Shown: positions 1 through 8,518 of the stretch, in pieces
Layout of the letters: the number at the start of each line of letters is the position of its first letter
Position numbering within the stretch: the first letter of the stretch is position 1
NCBI RefSeq assembly: GCF_018332715.1
Contig: NZ_BOQP01000029.1
Location: 1 to 64,000, forward strand
Origin: Winogradskya consettensis
GTDB taxonomy: Bacteria; Actinomycetota; Actinomycetes; Mycobacteriales; Micromonosporaceae
Length of the DNA: 64,000 nt
Direction: 5' to 3'
Translations under genes and position numbers: made by a program
Notes under the pieces: model-generated
What the model was told of the DNA's origin: nothing
What the model saw: the letters and a program-made list of their open reading frames with translations, nothing else
The model's database searches: none

Positions 1-34
1 CCGCCCCGGGCCTTGAGGCCGGTTCGGGCAAAGG

Positions 35-62
35 GAGGCCAGCCTGGTATTGAGGCCAGCCT
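35..62. repeat. Short direct repeat in GC-rich intergenic DNA
   Basis: The 11-bp word GAGGCCAGCCT occurs at 35-45 and again at 52-62, and related GGCCTGG/GGCTGG words continue to about 130. The long frames through 1-267 look like compositional shadows. I see no gene between the window edge and galT. Confidence 0.45.
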
Positions 63-219
63 AGGCACGGAGGTTGGCCTGGCGCTAGGGCCGGCCTGGG
101 GCTGGGGTTGGGCTGGCGCTGAGGCTGAGCTGGGTTCTGACGCCGGGCATGGGTGGGTGGCCCTGGCGGTCAGCCGGGTGGCGTGCCGGGGTGGTGGGGG
201 CTTGAAATGGGTCGGGCCC

Positions 220-242
220 CGCCGAGAGCGGACCGCTCGGCG
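220..242 (-). terminator. Hairpin after galT
   Basis: Just downstream of the galT stop, CGCCGAG (220-226) pairs with CTCGGCG (236-242). The inner bases can extend the stem with a 2-nt bulge. No T-run follows, which is common for actinobacterial terminators. Confidence 0.5.
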
Positions 243-267
243 AGGCCCGGGGAAGCCGGGGGGTGGG

Positions 268-1359
268 TCAGATGATGTCGCGCAGGGTCTGGGCGGCCTT
301 TTCGGGGATGACGTCGTTGATGAACGAGCCCATGGCCGATTCGGAGCCGGCGAGGAATTTCAGCTTGTCGGCGGCGCGGCGGATGCTGAAGAGCTGGAGG
401 TGGAGGTAGCCGAGTTCGCGGCCTTCGCCTGTGACGGCCTGGTGCCAGGCGGAGATGTAGGGCATCGGCTTGTCGAAGAGGGCGTCGAAGCGCTTCAGGA
501 TGTCCAGGTAGAGCGGGCCGAAGGCGTCCCTCTCGGCGTCGTTCAGGGCGGGGATGTCGAGGACGTGGCGGTTCGGGGCGATCTGGACCTCGAAGGGCCA
601 GCGGGAGGCGGCGGGGACGTACGCCGTCCAGTGTTCGTTGGCGGAGATGATGCGGATGCCGGATTTGATCTCGGCGGCGAGGACGTCGGCGTACAGGTTG
701 CGGCCGCCGGTCTTCTCGGCGTGGCGGGCTGCGGCGCGGAGCATGGCCTGGGTCCGGGGGGTGACCGTGGGGTAGGCGTAGATCTGGCCGTGGGGGTGGT
801 TGAGGGTGACGCCGATCTCCACGCCGCGGTTCTCGAAGGGGAAGACCTGGGCGACGCCGGGCAGGGCTGACATCTCGGTGGTGCGGTCGGCCCAGACGTC
901 GACGACCGTGCGGACCCGGGCCGGGGTGAGGTTGCCGAAGTAGCTGTTGTGGTCGCTGGTGAAGCAGACCACTTCGCAGCGGCCGACGCCGGGGCGGACG
1001 GGGACCAGGTCGGTCAGCGCGGTGATCTCGTCGGGTTTGACGCGGTCGCTGAACGACGGGAACTGGTTCTCGAAGGTGACCACGTCGTAGTCGGGCGCCG
1101 GGATCTCGCTGGCGAACTCCGGGGTGGACGGGCAGAGCGGGCACTTGTCCGAGGGCGGCAGGAAAGTGCGGGTCTGGCGGTGGGCGGCGACCGCTACCCA
1201 TTCGTCGACCAGGGGGTCGTAGCGCAGCTGGGAGGTGGGCGGCGGGGGCGGGAGCTCCCGGGTGTCCGGCCATTCGCCGCGGTCGTGGGTCGGGGTCTCA
1301 TCGAAATAGACGAGCTCCCGGCCGTCGGACAGCCGGATCGCTGTGCGCTTCTCGATCAC
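268..1359 (-). CDS. galT: Galactose-1-phosphate uridylyltransferase
   Basis: This 363-residue protein belongs to the GalT branch of the HIT superfamily. In the Leloir pathway GalT swaps UMP between UDP-glucose and galactose-1-phosphate, yielding UDP-galactose and glucose-1-phosphate. The active-site signature NHPHGQIYAY is present, with the second His expected to carry the uridylyl group. A Cys pair (CPLCPS) near residues 70-75 fits the structural metal site of the family. I chose the GTG at 1359 because it overlaps the TGA of the upstream DeoR gene by 4 nt (GTGA) and because the protein then starts at the usual family position. An in-frame extension to 1494 would lie inside the regulator gene. 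The coupling suggests that the regulator controls galactose use. No galK or galE is seen in the window. Confidence 0.93.
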   Translation of the reverse strand: MIEKRTAIRLSDGRELVYFDETPTHDRGEWPDTRELPPPPPTSQLRYDPLVDEWVAVAAHRQTRTFLPPSDKCPLCPSTPEFASEIPAPDYDVVTFENQFPSFSDRVKPDEITALTDLVPVRPGVGRCEVVCFTSDHNSYFGNLTPARVRTVVDVWADRTTEMSALPGVAQVFPFENRGVEIGVTLNHPHGQIYAYPTVTPRTQAMLRAAARHAEKTGGRNLYADVLAAEIKSGIRIISANEHWTAYVPAASRWPFEVQIAPNRHVLDIPALNDAERDAFGPLYLDILKRFDALFDKPMPYISAWHQAVTGEGRELGYLHLQLFSIRRAADKLKFLAGSESAMGSFINDVIPEKAAQTLRDII

Positions 1360-2132
1360 TGGGCGCTCACCACCATGAGTTCGTTCACCTGTTCCGCGAG
1401 GATCGTGCGTGCTGTTTCGTCGAGCTGGTCGTCCGTGATGACCACGTCGGCGCGGTCGAGCGGGACGATAGAAGAAATGCCGACCGTTCCCCATTTGGTG
1501 TGGTCGGCGAGGACGACGAGGCGTTCCGCCGCTTCGACCAGGGCCCGGTTGACGTCTGCTTCCATGAGGTTCGGCGTGGTGTAGCCCGCGCGTTCGCTCA
1601 TGCCGTGGACGCCGAGGAAGAGCATGTCGAGGTGCAGGGTGCCGATCGCCGCGACCGCGACCGGGCCGACGAGGGCGTCGGAGGGGGTGCGGGTGCCGCC
1701 GGTGAGGACAACCGTCTGGTCGGGGCGCCCAGCGCGGTAGAAGACGTCGGCGACCGGGATCGAGTTGGTGACCACGGTCAGGTCGGGGACGTCGACGAGG
1801 CGCTGGGCCAGGCCCGCGGTGGTGGTGCCGGCGGAGAGGGCGATCGCGTCGCCGGGGGAGACCAGGGACGCCGCGCGCATGGCCATGGCGGCCTTTTCGG
1901 CGCGCTGGCGCACGGATTTGGCGGCGAATCCCGGCTCGTGCGCGGATCCTGGGCTGACCGTGGTCGCTCCGCCGTGTACCTTCGCGAGTAGGCCACGCTC
2001 TGCAAGCGTTTCCAGGTCGCGGCGGATCGTCATGTCGGAGACGTTGTATTCGGTGGCAAGCTCACTGACGCGAACGCCGCCCGCAGCCCGCACCCGATCG
2101 AGGATCGCAGCCTGCCGCTGCTGGGCAAGCAT
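1356..2132 (-). CDS. DeoR-family transcriptional regulator
   Basis: This 258-residue protein has the two-part layout of the DeoR/GlpR family. The N-terminal winged helix-turn-helix begins MLAQQRQAAILD and continues through SELATEYNVSDMTIRRDLE at about residues 20-40. The C-terminal sugar-phosphate sensor domain contains SAGTTTAGLAQ, the usual phosphate-binding loop. DeoR proteins typically repress sugar-catabolism genes and are released by a phosphorylated sugar. The ATG at 2132 starts exactly at the conserved family N-terminus; the upstream extension to 2216 has no family similarity. The gene is translationally coupled to galT, so a galactose-derived phosphate is the likely effector (inference). 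Confidence 0.88.
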   Translation of the reverse strand: MLAQQRQAAILDRVRAAGGVRVSELATEYNVSDMTIRRDLETLAERGLLAKVHGGATTVSPGSAHEPGFAAKSVRQRAEKAAMAMRAASLVSPGDAIALSAGTTTAGLAQRLVDVPDLTVVTNSIPVADVFYRAGRPDQTVVLTGGTRTPSDALVGPVAVAAIGTLHLDMLFLGVHGMSERAGYTTPNLMEADVNRALVEAAERLVVLADHTKWGTVGISSIVPLDRADVVITDDQLDETARTILAEQVNELMVVSAQ

Positions 2133-2225
2133 CAGAAGCCCGCGACAAGGCGGCAGAGCGGGAACCGCACTATTTCGAACACGTGCGAACACTACCCGGT
2201 GAGCGGGTGTGCGCAAAAGAGTGTG

Positions 2226-3140
2226 TTAGATCCCTCGCCCGCGTTTGTGCAGGGCAGACAGTACGTTTTCCACCTTCACCGCTCCGGTCATCGCGGCGAG
2301 GGCGATGGCGGTGCGTGGTTCCTTCCAATTGGCGCGTACGGCCTCCTTGCTGAACTGCCACGCCTGTGACCGGTTACCGGTGGCCGCGGACCAGCACGCG
2401 AGCTGCCCGTAGACACGAGCGGCGCCCGGGCCGCAGCCGCTGATCTCCGGGTGGCGTTGCATCATCCAGCGCAGCGAGGAGATCTTCGTGGCGTACTCGT
2501 ACGCGTAGTGCGAGGTCCGCCCCCACAGCACCCGGACCAGCGGCTCGTCCAGGTGCACGATCGGGTTCCGGCGCGCGGCCCGCAGCAGCAGGTCCCAGTC
2601 CTCGTTCTGACTGCCCGGTGCGTCCTCGGCGACGAGTCCGATCGCGTCGTCGCCCAGCGCGCTGCGGCGTACTAGAAAAGAAGAGGAATGCAGCATCGCC
2701 AGGCGGGACCGGGCCAGCTCATCCACCGTGACCCGGCTACGGCCGGCCAGTCGCGGGGTGGTCCGGCCCTCGAACTCGACCTCGATGGCGCAGGTGGCGA
2801 ACTCGGCCTCCGGCGCGGCGACCAGGGCGGCGACCTGGTGACGCAGCTTGTCCGGCGCCCAGACGTCATCGTCGTCGCAGAACGCCACGAACTCGGTGTC
2901 CAGGGCGAGGACCCCGGTGTTGCGGGCGCCGGCCAGCCCGGAGGTGCGCCAGTTGGTGAGGACGAGGACCTGGGTGCCCGGTAGAGAAGCGAGGAGGTAG
3001 TCGGGTTCGGTCTGGTCGTACACAACGATGATCTTCAAAGCTCCGGGGTAGTTCTGCGCGCGGACCGCGTCGAGCGTCTTGCGCAGCAGGGTGGGCCGGT
3101 CGCGGGTGGGGATGACAACGCCTACGGAAGGCCAGTTCAT
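2226..3140 (-). CDS. Family 2 glycosyltransferase
   Basis: This 304-residue GT2 (GT-A fold) enzyme would add one sugar to a lipid-linked glycan on the cytoplasmic face. The N-terminal nucleotide-binding start GVVIPTRDRP, the acceptor-side motif GLAGARNTG near residue 70 and a metal-binding acidic run CDDDDVW near residue 90 are all visible. Further on, QNEDWDLLLR supplies the ED catalytic-base motif. No membrane segments are evident. Its ATG overlaps the stop of the upstream sulfotransferase (ATGA), so the two are one transcript. It ends about 94 bp before the DeoR gene, which is read in the same direction. The donor sugar cannot be told from the sequence. Confidence 0.85.
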   Translation of the reverse strand: MNWPSVGVVIPTRDRPTLLRKTLDAVRAQNYPGALKIIVVYDQTEPDYLLASLPGTQVLVLTNWRTSGLAGARNTGVLALDTEFVAFCDDDDVWAPDKLRHQVAALVAAPEAEFATCAIEVEFEGRTTPRLAGRSRVTVDELARSRLAMLHSSSFLVRRSALGDDAIGLVAEDAPGSQNEDWDLLLRAARRNPIVHLDEPLVRVLWGRTSHYAYEYATKISSLRWMMQRHPEISGCGPGAARVYGQLACWSAATGNRSQAWQFSKEAVRANWKEPRTAIALAAMTGAVKVENVLSALHKRGRGI

Positions 3141-4069
3141 GACGGCTCCAGGGAGGGGTTGAGGGGGTAGCCGTACGCCCGCAGCATGGGCGCGCAGACG
3201 GCACCGACGAGTCGCCGCTGATTGCGGGGCAGGGAACGGACCCAGGCGTCGTCGCGACGCAGCGGCAGCCGCCCGACGGTGAAGCGCATCGGGTTGCCGG
3301 CCGCGCTGTGACCGACGCCGAGGTCCGCGTACCCGTCACCGAGGAAGTCCAGGTCCGACGGCCCGATCGTGAGGCCGGCGAATCCCGCCAGCGACAACAG
3401 TGCGGTGCGCGGGTCCTCGAGGAACTGTTCGTAGCGGATCCGGCGCACGGGGACTCCGCGGCGGGACAGCAATCCGAAGGCCGCGTTGTGCGCGTTCCAG
3501 AGCAGGGCGGACCGGCCGGGGGAGTAGCGCGTCATGTCGCTGCCGTCGGCCTCGGGGCGGGCGACGGTCTTGGTCCACGAGTACGCGACCCCGCGCGCAT
3601 CCCGCACCACGTGTACGACCCGCAGGTCGATGTCCTCCGACCAGCGCAGCACGTGGGCGAGTGCGCTGTGCTTGGACGAGTCGACGACCACGGACGCGCC
3701 GGAGACCTCGGCCGCGGCGGCGTACACGCGGGAGTAGAAGCTCGCGTACTCGCGTACCTGAGGATCGGGGTGGTAAGCCCGGGCGAGCCGCGGGATGTAG
3801 CGGGTGCGTTCCACCGCGTCGCGCAGCGCGTGCACTCGGGTGACGTCCACATTGGCCCAGCCGCCGAACGCGAGGTCACCGACTCGGCGCCAGAACGAGC
3901 ACGCCGCGAACCGGGAGCCGCAGCCGCAGCGTTCGTTGTCCCGGATGTCGCGCTGCCAGAGATGCACGATCTCACCGAGTGTGCGGACCGACGGCAGTTC
4001 GCCGAGCAGACGTTCGACGAGTGTGGTGCCACTTCGTCCCAATCCGCCCAAATAAAGTACCCGTGCCAC
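3137..4069 (-). CDS. PAPS-dependent sulfotransferase
   Basis: This 310-residue protein is predicted to transfer sulfate from PAPS to a glycan or lipid hydroxyl. The N-terminal 5'-phosphosulfate loop GLGRSGTTLVERLLGE covers residues 9-24. The 3'-phosphate motif appears as VVHVVRDARGVAYSW, with the conserved Arg and Ser. A Cys-rich stretch (CGCGSRFAAC-FW) near residues 48-60 is typical of bacterial polysaccharide-locus sulfotransferases. It is coupled to the GT2 gene downstream and diverges from wecG across a 62-bp gap holding the imperfect inverted repeat CTCGTT/AACGAG. It differs clearly from the second sulfotransferase at 8515-9393, so the locus may sulfate two positions. The exact acceptor is unknown. 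Confidence 0.85.
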   Translation of the reverse strand: MARVLYLGGLGRSGTTLVERLLGELPSVRTLGEIVHLWQRDIRDNERCGCGSRFAACSFWRRVGDLAFGGWANVDVTRVHALRDAVERTRYIPRLARAYHPDPQVREYASFYSRVYAAAAEVSGASVVVDSSKHSALAHVLRWSEDIDLRVVHVVRDARGVAYSWTKTVARPEADGSDMTRYSPGRSALLWNAHNAAFGLLSRRGVPVRRIRYEQFLEDPRTALLSLAGFAGLTIGPSDLDFLGDGYADLGVGHSAAGNPMRFTVGRLPLRRDDAWVRSLPRNQRRLVGAVCAPMLRAYGYPLNPSLEPS

Positions 4070-4131
4070 TTTGGCCCACCTTCACTCGTTTCGCTCCTAT
4101 AACGAGCGAACAACGGCTAAGGAGGCGACGG

Positions 4132-4911
4132 TTGTCCATCGAGGCTTTCGAGCGCGTGCGGCTGGACGGCACGGGCTTCGACCCGATCACCGAGGGCGAG
4201 GTGGTCGCGGTGGTACGGGAGGCGATCGCGGCAGGTCGCGGCGGCCGGATCAGCACGCCGAACATCGACATCCTGCGGCAGGCCCGGCGCGACGACGGCG
4301 CACGGGCGTACCTGAACAGCGCGGATCTGACCGTGGCGGACGGCATGCCCCTGGTCTGGGCGAGCCGGCTCAGCGGCACCCCCCTGCCTGAACGGGTGGC
4401 CGGCAGCAGCCTGATCCGGTCACTCTCGGCGGGTCTCGCGCGCGACGGCCGCTCGATCTTCATCCTGGGCGGCAGGCCGGCCGCGGACGGTCGCAGGGAC
4501 GGTGCCGCCCGCGCCGGCGAGCGACTCGCCGCAGACCACCCCGGACTCACCATCGCAGGGACGCTCTGTCCCCCTCACGGCTTTGAGAATCACGCCAAAA
4601 CGTACGCCCGACAGCGCGCGACAATCGCAAAATCCGACCCGGACCTCGTCTTCGTCGGCCTCGGCTTCCCCAAGCAGGAGGCCGTGATCGACCGCCTCCG
4701 CGAGGTCCTCCCCCGGGCCTGGTTCATGGGCTGCGGCGCCGCCGTCAACTTCGTAGCGGGCGACGTCGACCGGGCGCCGCGCTGGATGCAGCGCACCGGT
4801 CTCGAATGGGCCCACCGCCTCGGCACCGAACCGAAGCGCCTCGCCGGCCGCTACCTCAAACACGACGCCCCGTACGCGCTCCGGCTCCTCGCTCAGGCAA
4901 GCAGGCGCTAG
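4132..4911 (+). CDS. WecG/TagA/CpsF family glycosyltransferase
   Basis: This 259-residue GT26-family enzyme is related to WecG, TagA and CpsF, which add the second sugar (often ManNAc or a uronic acid) to an undecaprenyl-diphosphate-linked primer. Family motifs appear in order: STPNIDIL, LNSADLTVADGMPLVW, PDLVFVGLGFPKQE, then GCGAAVNFVAGDVDRAP with LEWAHRL. I chose the TTG at 4132 because a perfect AAGGAGG (4119-4125) lies 6 nt upstream and family homology starts there. The longer in-frame start at 3979 would overlap the divergent sulfotransferase. It sits, with the small VOC gene, on the opposite strand from the rest of the polysaccharide locus. Confidence 0.87.
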   Translation: MSIEAFERVRLDGTGFDPITEGEVVAVVREAIAAGRGGRISTPNIDILRQARRDDGARAYLNSADLTVADGMPLVWASRLSGTPLPERVAGSSLIRSLSAGLARDGRSIFILGGRPAADGRRDGAARAGERLAADHPGLTIAGTLCPPHGFENHAKTYARQRATIAKSDPDLVFVGLGFPKQEAVIDRLREVLPRAWFMGCGAAVNFVAGDVDRAPRWMQRTGLEWAHRLGTEPKRLAGRYLKHDAPYALRLLAQASRR

Positions 4912-4944
4912 AAACCGTACGTCCGTCTTGCTATAAAGGCTGTC

Positions 4945-5310
4945 ATGTTCGAGCGACTGCACCACGTGCTGCTGGCCATCCCGCCCGGCGGCGAGGACGA
5001 CGCCCGCGCGTTCTACCGCGACGTGCTGGGCATGACCGAGCTGGAGAAGCCCGAGGAGCTGCGGACCCGCGGCGGGTGCTGGTTCCGCAGCGGCGGGTGG
5101 GAGGTCCACCTCGGCGTGGAGAAGGAGTTCGTACCCGCGCGAAAGGCGCATCCGGGCGTACTCGTCAAAGATCTCGATGGTCTCGCGGCCCGGCTCGGGA
5201 CGCACGGCCGACCGGTGGACTGGGACGGCGGCTTCCCAGGCCACCGGCGGCTGTACTCCTTCGACGGTCACGGCAACCGTTTGGAGTTCCTGGAGCCCAT
5301 TACTGGTTGA
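4945..5310 (+). CDS. VOC (glyoxalase/dioxygenase fold) protein
   Basis: This 121-residue single-module protein has the vicinal-oxygen-chelate fold. FERLHHVLLAIPPGG opens it with the first metal-type His, ARAFYRDVLGM follows, and the C-terminal RLYSFDGHGNRLEFLEP contains the second half-site and Glu. Members include glyoxalase I, fosfomycin-resistance proteins and many uncharacterised proteins; the reaction here cannot be named. The gene follows wecG by 33 bp. Its 3' end overlaps the convergent GH26-like gene by 11 bp. Nothing ties it to glycan synthesis except position. Confidence 0.75.
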   Translation: MFERLHHVLLAIPPGGEDDARAFYRDVLGMTELEKPEELRTRGGCWFRSGGWEVHLGVEKEFVPARKAHPGVLVKDLDGLAARLGTHGRPVDWDGGFPGHRRLYSFDGHGNRLEFLEPITG

Positions 5311-6283
5311 AGTAGGGATCCTCGGTGAGCTTGGTGAAGGCGTCGAACGCGGGTTCGTCGCCGGTGAGCTGGAACTGCTGGTTGGGGCCGTTGCCGTCGG
5401 GGTCGGACTCGAAGTAGACGACGGCCTTGATCTGCGGGTTCGCCTTGAAGGTGCGCTCGGCGTCCGACAGCCACGCCGCGCGCCCGGCCGAGCCCCACGC
5501 GCGGGCCACCCCGAACTCCCCGATGATGATCGGCTTCGGGCGCTGGGCGGCCCATTGCAGGAACGGGCCCATCAGTGCGCCGATCGGCTGGAACGCGTTG
5601 CCGGCGTACACGTCGACGCAGGTCCAGTCCACCTGGTCGTCGCCGGGGTAGAAGGCCGGGGCGTCACCCCGGGTGAAACCCTCGGCGGTGGGACACCAGA
5701 CCCAGGAGACGTTCCTCGTGTGCTCCTCGGCGAAGATCTCGCGGATGTGCTCGTACGCGGCGATGTAGTCCGGACCCGACCACATCGTCGCCCGCAGGTT
5801 GGGCCGGTCCATCTCCCACCGGATGCGCAGCAGCACCGGCGCGTCCACGGCCTTGATGGCCCGGGCCTGCTTGTGGATCAGCCGGTCGTAGTTGCCCGCG
5901 GTGATCGAGCGGTTGTCGCCGGTGGCCCAGCTGACCATCAGCGTCGCGCCCTCGTCGAGCAGCTCGTAGTCGGAGTCGGTGCCGACGAGCTGCTCGAAGC
6001 GGCGGTACGTGTTGACGATGTCGAGCGGCCGCCCGAGGTCGTCCTCCAGCGAGTCGACGGCCCGCAGCCGTCCCTTGTCGCTGAGGTCGGCCGGCTTGAT
6101 CCACGCCCCGACGTACGCGCCCGAGGTCGGCGCGTCGACGGGCCCGGCCTCGAACGGTCCGGGATTGACGGCGACCGCGGCCGGCGGGCTGGTCAGGTCG
6201 GGAGCCGGTGGCGGTTCGGGCTTCGGGTGCGAGGTGCACCCCGCGAGGGCGAGCACGAGGAGAAACGCGGCAGCGCGACGCAT
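5300..6283 (-). CDS. GH26-like lipoprotein glycosidase
   Basis: This 327-residue exported protein begins with a lipoprotein signal: MRRAAAFLLVLALAGC, lipobox cysteine at residue 16. A Pro-rich tether (19-50) leads to a (beta/alpha)8 domain similar to GH26 mannanases and endoglycanases. LRIRWEMDRPN carries the expected acid/base Glu157, and IIIGEFGVA carries the nucleophile Glu256. Its ATG at 6283 follows the methyltransferase stop by 4 nt, so it is the last gene of the coupled polysaccharide operon. Such enzymes in assembly loci usually trim or release the polymer outside the membrane. The substrate is unknown; it need not be mannan. The in-frame extension to 6640 is an artefact of the upstream gene. 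Confidence 0.82.
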   Translation of the reverse strand: MRRAAAFLLVLALAGCTSHPKPEPPPAPDLTSPPAAVAVNPGPFEAGPVDAPTSGAYVGAWIKPADLSDKGRLRAVDSLEDDLGRPLDIVNTYRRFEQLVGTDSDYELLDEGATLMVSWATGDNRSITAGNYDRLIHKQARAIKAVDAPVLLRIRWEMDRPNLRATMWSGPDYIAAYEHIREIFAEEHTRNVSWVWCPTAEGFTRGDAPAFYPGDDQVDWTCVDVYAGNAFQPIGALMGPFLQWAAQRPKPIIIGEFGVARAWGSAGRAAWLSDAERTFKANPQIKAVVYFESDPDGNGPNQQFQLTGDEPAFDAFTKLTEDPYFNQ

Positions 6284-6287
6284 GCAG

Positions 6288-7019
6288 CTACTTCCTGCGC
6301 CGCGCGGTGTAGAGCACGTTGACCGCCAGCCCGTCCGTACCGGGCAGCGCGCGGGCAGCCGTGTCGATCGCCCGCGCCACCGGATTGCGGCTGAGCGACT
6401 CGGTGAGCATCGTGAAGCCCTTGCGCTCGATGATCTCGAAGCCGTGCCGGTCCAGCAGCGTGACGATCTCGGCGTGCGAGAGCTCGGCGAACCAGCGCTC
6501 CCCCGAGTGCCGCCGTGCCCGCAGGTGCCGCACCGAGCCGGCGTTCCCGTGGTTCTCCACGACCAGCACGCCCGAGTCGGGGGTCGACAGCACCTTGCCG
6601 GCGAACTCGATCGCCCGGTCGCGCACGGCTTCGTCCACATTGAGCAGCAGCCGGAACAGCGTCACGATCGCCGGGTGCCCCGCGGGGACCGGGTTCGGGA
6701 CCGGGCCGTCCGCCGGGATCTGGTGCCATTTCGCCTGCGAGCCGACCTGCTCCGCCTTGGCCATCATCTCGGCCGAGGTGTCGTAGCCGTGCGCCTCGCG
6801 GACCAGGCCGTGCAGCGTACGGATCGCCCGCCCGGTCCCGCAGGCGAAGTCGTGCTGCGCGGGAAGCTTGCGGCCGAACTGGCGGGCCACGAGGTCACGC
6901 AGGTATGCCTGCTGCCGCTCGTTGATCCGCGACGCGTAACTGTCCGGCGCGTACGTGATGTGCTCGTACTTCTCGACGGCGTCCGCGTCCTGGAACACCT
7001 TGGTGTAGTTCGTGGTCAA
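6288..7019 (-). CDS. SAM-dependent methyltransferase
   Basis: This 243-residue class I methyltransferase has motif I as HDFACGTGRAIRTL near residues 55-70, followed by the acidic strand AHGYDTSAEM. A later block, TLFRLLLNVDE, lies in the motif IV region. I chose the TTG at 7019 because it overlaps the flippase stop (TTGA) and is preceded by AGAGG; the longer in-frame start at 7085 would lie inside the flippase. Position between flippase and GH26-like genes suggests O-methylation of a sugar residue or capping of the chain end (inference). Confidence 0.75.
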   Translation of the reverse strand: MTTNYTKVFQDADAVEKYEHITYAPDSYASRINERQQAYLRDLVARQFGRKLPAQHDFACGTGRAIRTLHGLVREAHGYDTSAEMMAKAEQVGSQAKWHQIPADGPVPNPVPAGHPAIVTLFRLLLNVDEAVRDRAIEFAGKVLSTPDSGVLVVENHGNAGSVRHLRARRHSGERWFAELSHAEIVTLLDRHGFEIIERKGFTMLTESLSRNPVARAIDTAARALPGTDGLAVNVLYTARRRK

Positions 7020-8518
7020 AGCGATCCTCTCGAAGGCTGTCGGGGTTTGAAGGCGTGGAGCGCGAGGCGGTGACGCAGCAACCACGTGCCGGCGGCGAAG
7101 GCGATCGCACCGAGGGCGGTGGACAGGCCGAGACCGAACGCGCCCTCACCGGCGATCGCTGTCACAGCAAGGGGGAGTACGCCGAAGCACGCGATCGACA
7201 ACGTCCCGGCGGCGAGAGTCCCGCGCCCGAACGGGTGCAGCCGCGCGGACCGTGCGACCTGCACGAGGGGCAGCAGGTTGTTGGCGACCATCGCGCAGGC
7301 CAGCCCGATCGCCGCGCCGAGCGCGCCGTACGCCGGGATGAGAAGCACGTCGAGCCCGATCGTGACGACGAGCGCGACGAGCACGTTGAGCAGGTTCCAC
7401 GACGTACGCCCGGCCATCGCGAGCACCATGTCGACCATCCCGCACCCGGTGGCGACGAGCATCGCGCACGCCAGCACCACCACCACGGGCGCGCCGGACG
7501 TGTAGTGCCCGCCGAAGATCCGCAGGTAGACGGGCGCGTAGAGGATCACCAGCAGGTTGATCGGCCACGTCACCAGCACCAGCCAGCCGGTCGCGGTCTG
7601 GTAGAGGTGACTCGCCGTGGCCCGGTCACCGACCGCGAGGGCTTCGGCGAGGCGGGGCTGCACGGACTGCGAGATGCCCTGGTTGGCGAACTGGATCAGC
7701 ACGACGAAACGGCCGGCGACGGCGTAGACGGCAGCCGCGGCGAGCCCGCCGAGCGCCGCGACGAGCAGCACGTCCACGCGTTGCAGGGCTAGCTGCGCGA
7801 CGCTGGCCAGCGCGCGCGGGCCGGTGAAGCGCCAGAAGTCGCGGCGCAGGGCGAGCCGTTCGCTACCCCGGCTGCTGCGCTCGCGCGGTCTGCCGGAGCG
7901 GTAGACGCGGCGCAGCGCGAACGCCGCCAGCACGGTGACCGGCACGTACGGCACAGCCCAGGCGAAGGCGAGCGCCGGCAGGGAGGAGGTGAACAGCAGG
8001 GCAGCCGTACCCACGCAGAGAAGTTGGAGAACGCTGCGGACCACGCGGTCGAGGGCCACGGTGGGGCGCATCGCCTTGTAACCGCGGGTCGCGGTGAGCA
8101 GCGTGTCGGTCATCGCCTGGAACGGCAGGAAGACGGCGAGCATCCGCAGGCCCGCGGCGTGCTGGTCGAACGCCGGCGCCCACCACCACAACGCCCCGGC
8201 CAGCACGAACGACAGCACGAAGACCGGAACGAGACCGGTACGCAGGCACGTGCCGAGCAGGTGCTCGCGACCCGTTGCCCGGAGGCGGGCCAGCCAGTAG
8301 ACGAGCCCGGTCGGCGTACCCAGCTTGGCGAGACCGCCACCCAGCACGAAGGCCGCGGTCGCCGCGAAGAATGCGCCTGCTTGTTCCGCACCGAGCGCGC
8401 GCGCGACGACCCACGTGACGATGACGCCGGTGCCACCCGCGAGCGCGGACCCCACCATGTTGGCGAGACCCCCACGAGCGACACCCCGCGTTTTGTTCTC
8501 GGCAAAGGCGAGACTCAC
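7016..8518 (-). CDS. Polysaccharide flippase (Wzx/MOP superfamily)
   Basis: This 500-residue membrane protein has about 12-14 hydrophobic segments and the architecture of MOP-superfamily lipid-linked oligosaccharide flippases. Small-residue-rich first helices (ANMVGSALAGGTGVIVTWVVARALG) are followed by the loop EQAGAFFAA and paired helices to the C terminus. It would carry undecaprenyl-linked repeat units across the membrane for the ligase/polymerase at 10639-12015. Its ATG overlaps the preceding sulfotransferase stop by 4 nt, and its own stop overlaps the methyltransferase TTG. Function is assigned from topology and context rather than a diagnostic catalytic motif. Confidence 0.85.
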   Translation of the reverse strand: MSLAFAENKTRGVARGGLANMVGSALAGGTGVIVTWVVARALGAEQAGAFFAATAAFVLGGGLAKLGTPTGLVYWLARLRATGREHLLGTCLRTGLVPVFVLSFVLAGALWWWAPAFDQHAAGLRMLAVFLPFQAMTDTLLTATRGYKAMRPTVALDRVVRSVLQLLCVGTAALLFTSSLPALAFAWAVPYVPVTVLAAFALRRVYRSGRPRERSSRGSERLALRRDFWRFTGPRALASVAQLALQRVDVLLVAALGGLAAAAVYAVAGRFVVLIQFANQGISQSVQPRLAEALAVGDRATASHLYQTATGWLVLVTWPINLLVILYAPVYLRIFGGHYTSGAPVVVVLACAMLVATGCGMVDMVLAMAGRTSWNLLNVLVALVVTIGLDVLLIPAYGALGAAIGLACAMVANNLLPLVQVARSARLHPFGRGTLAAGTLSIACFGVLPLAVTAIAGEGAFGLGLSTALGAIAFAAGTWLLRHRLALHAFKPRQPSRGSL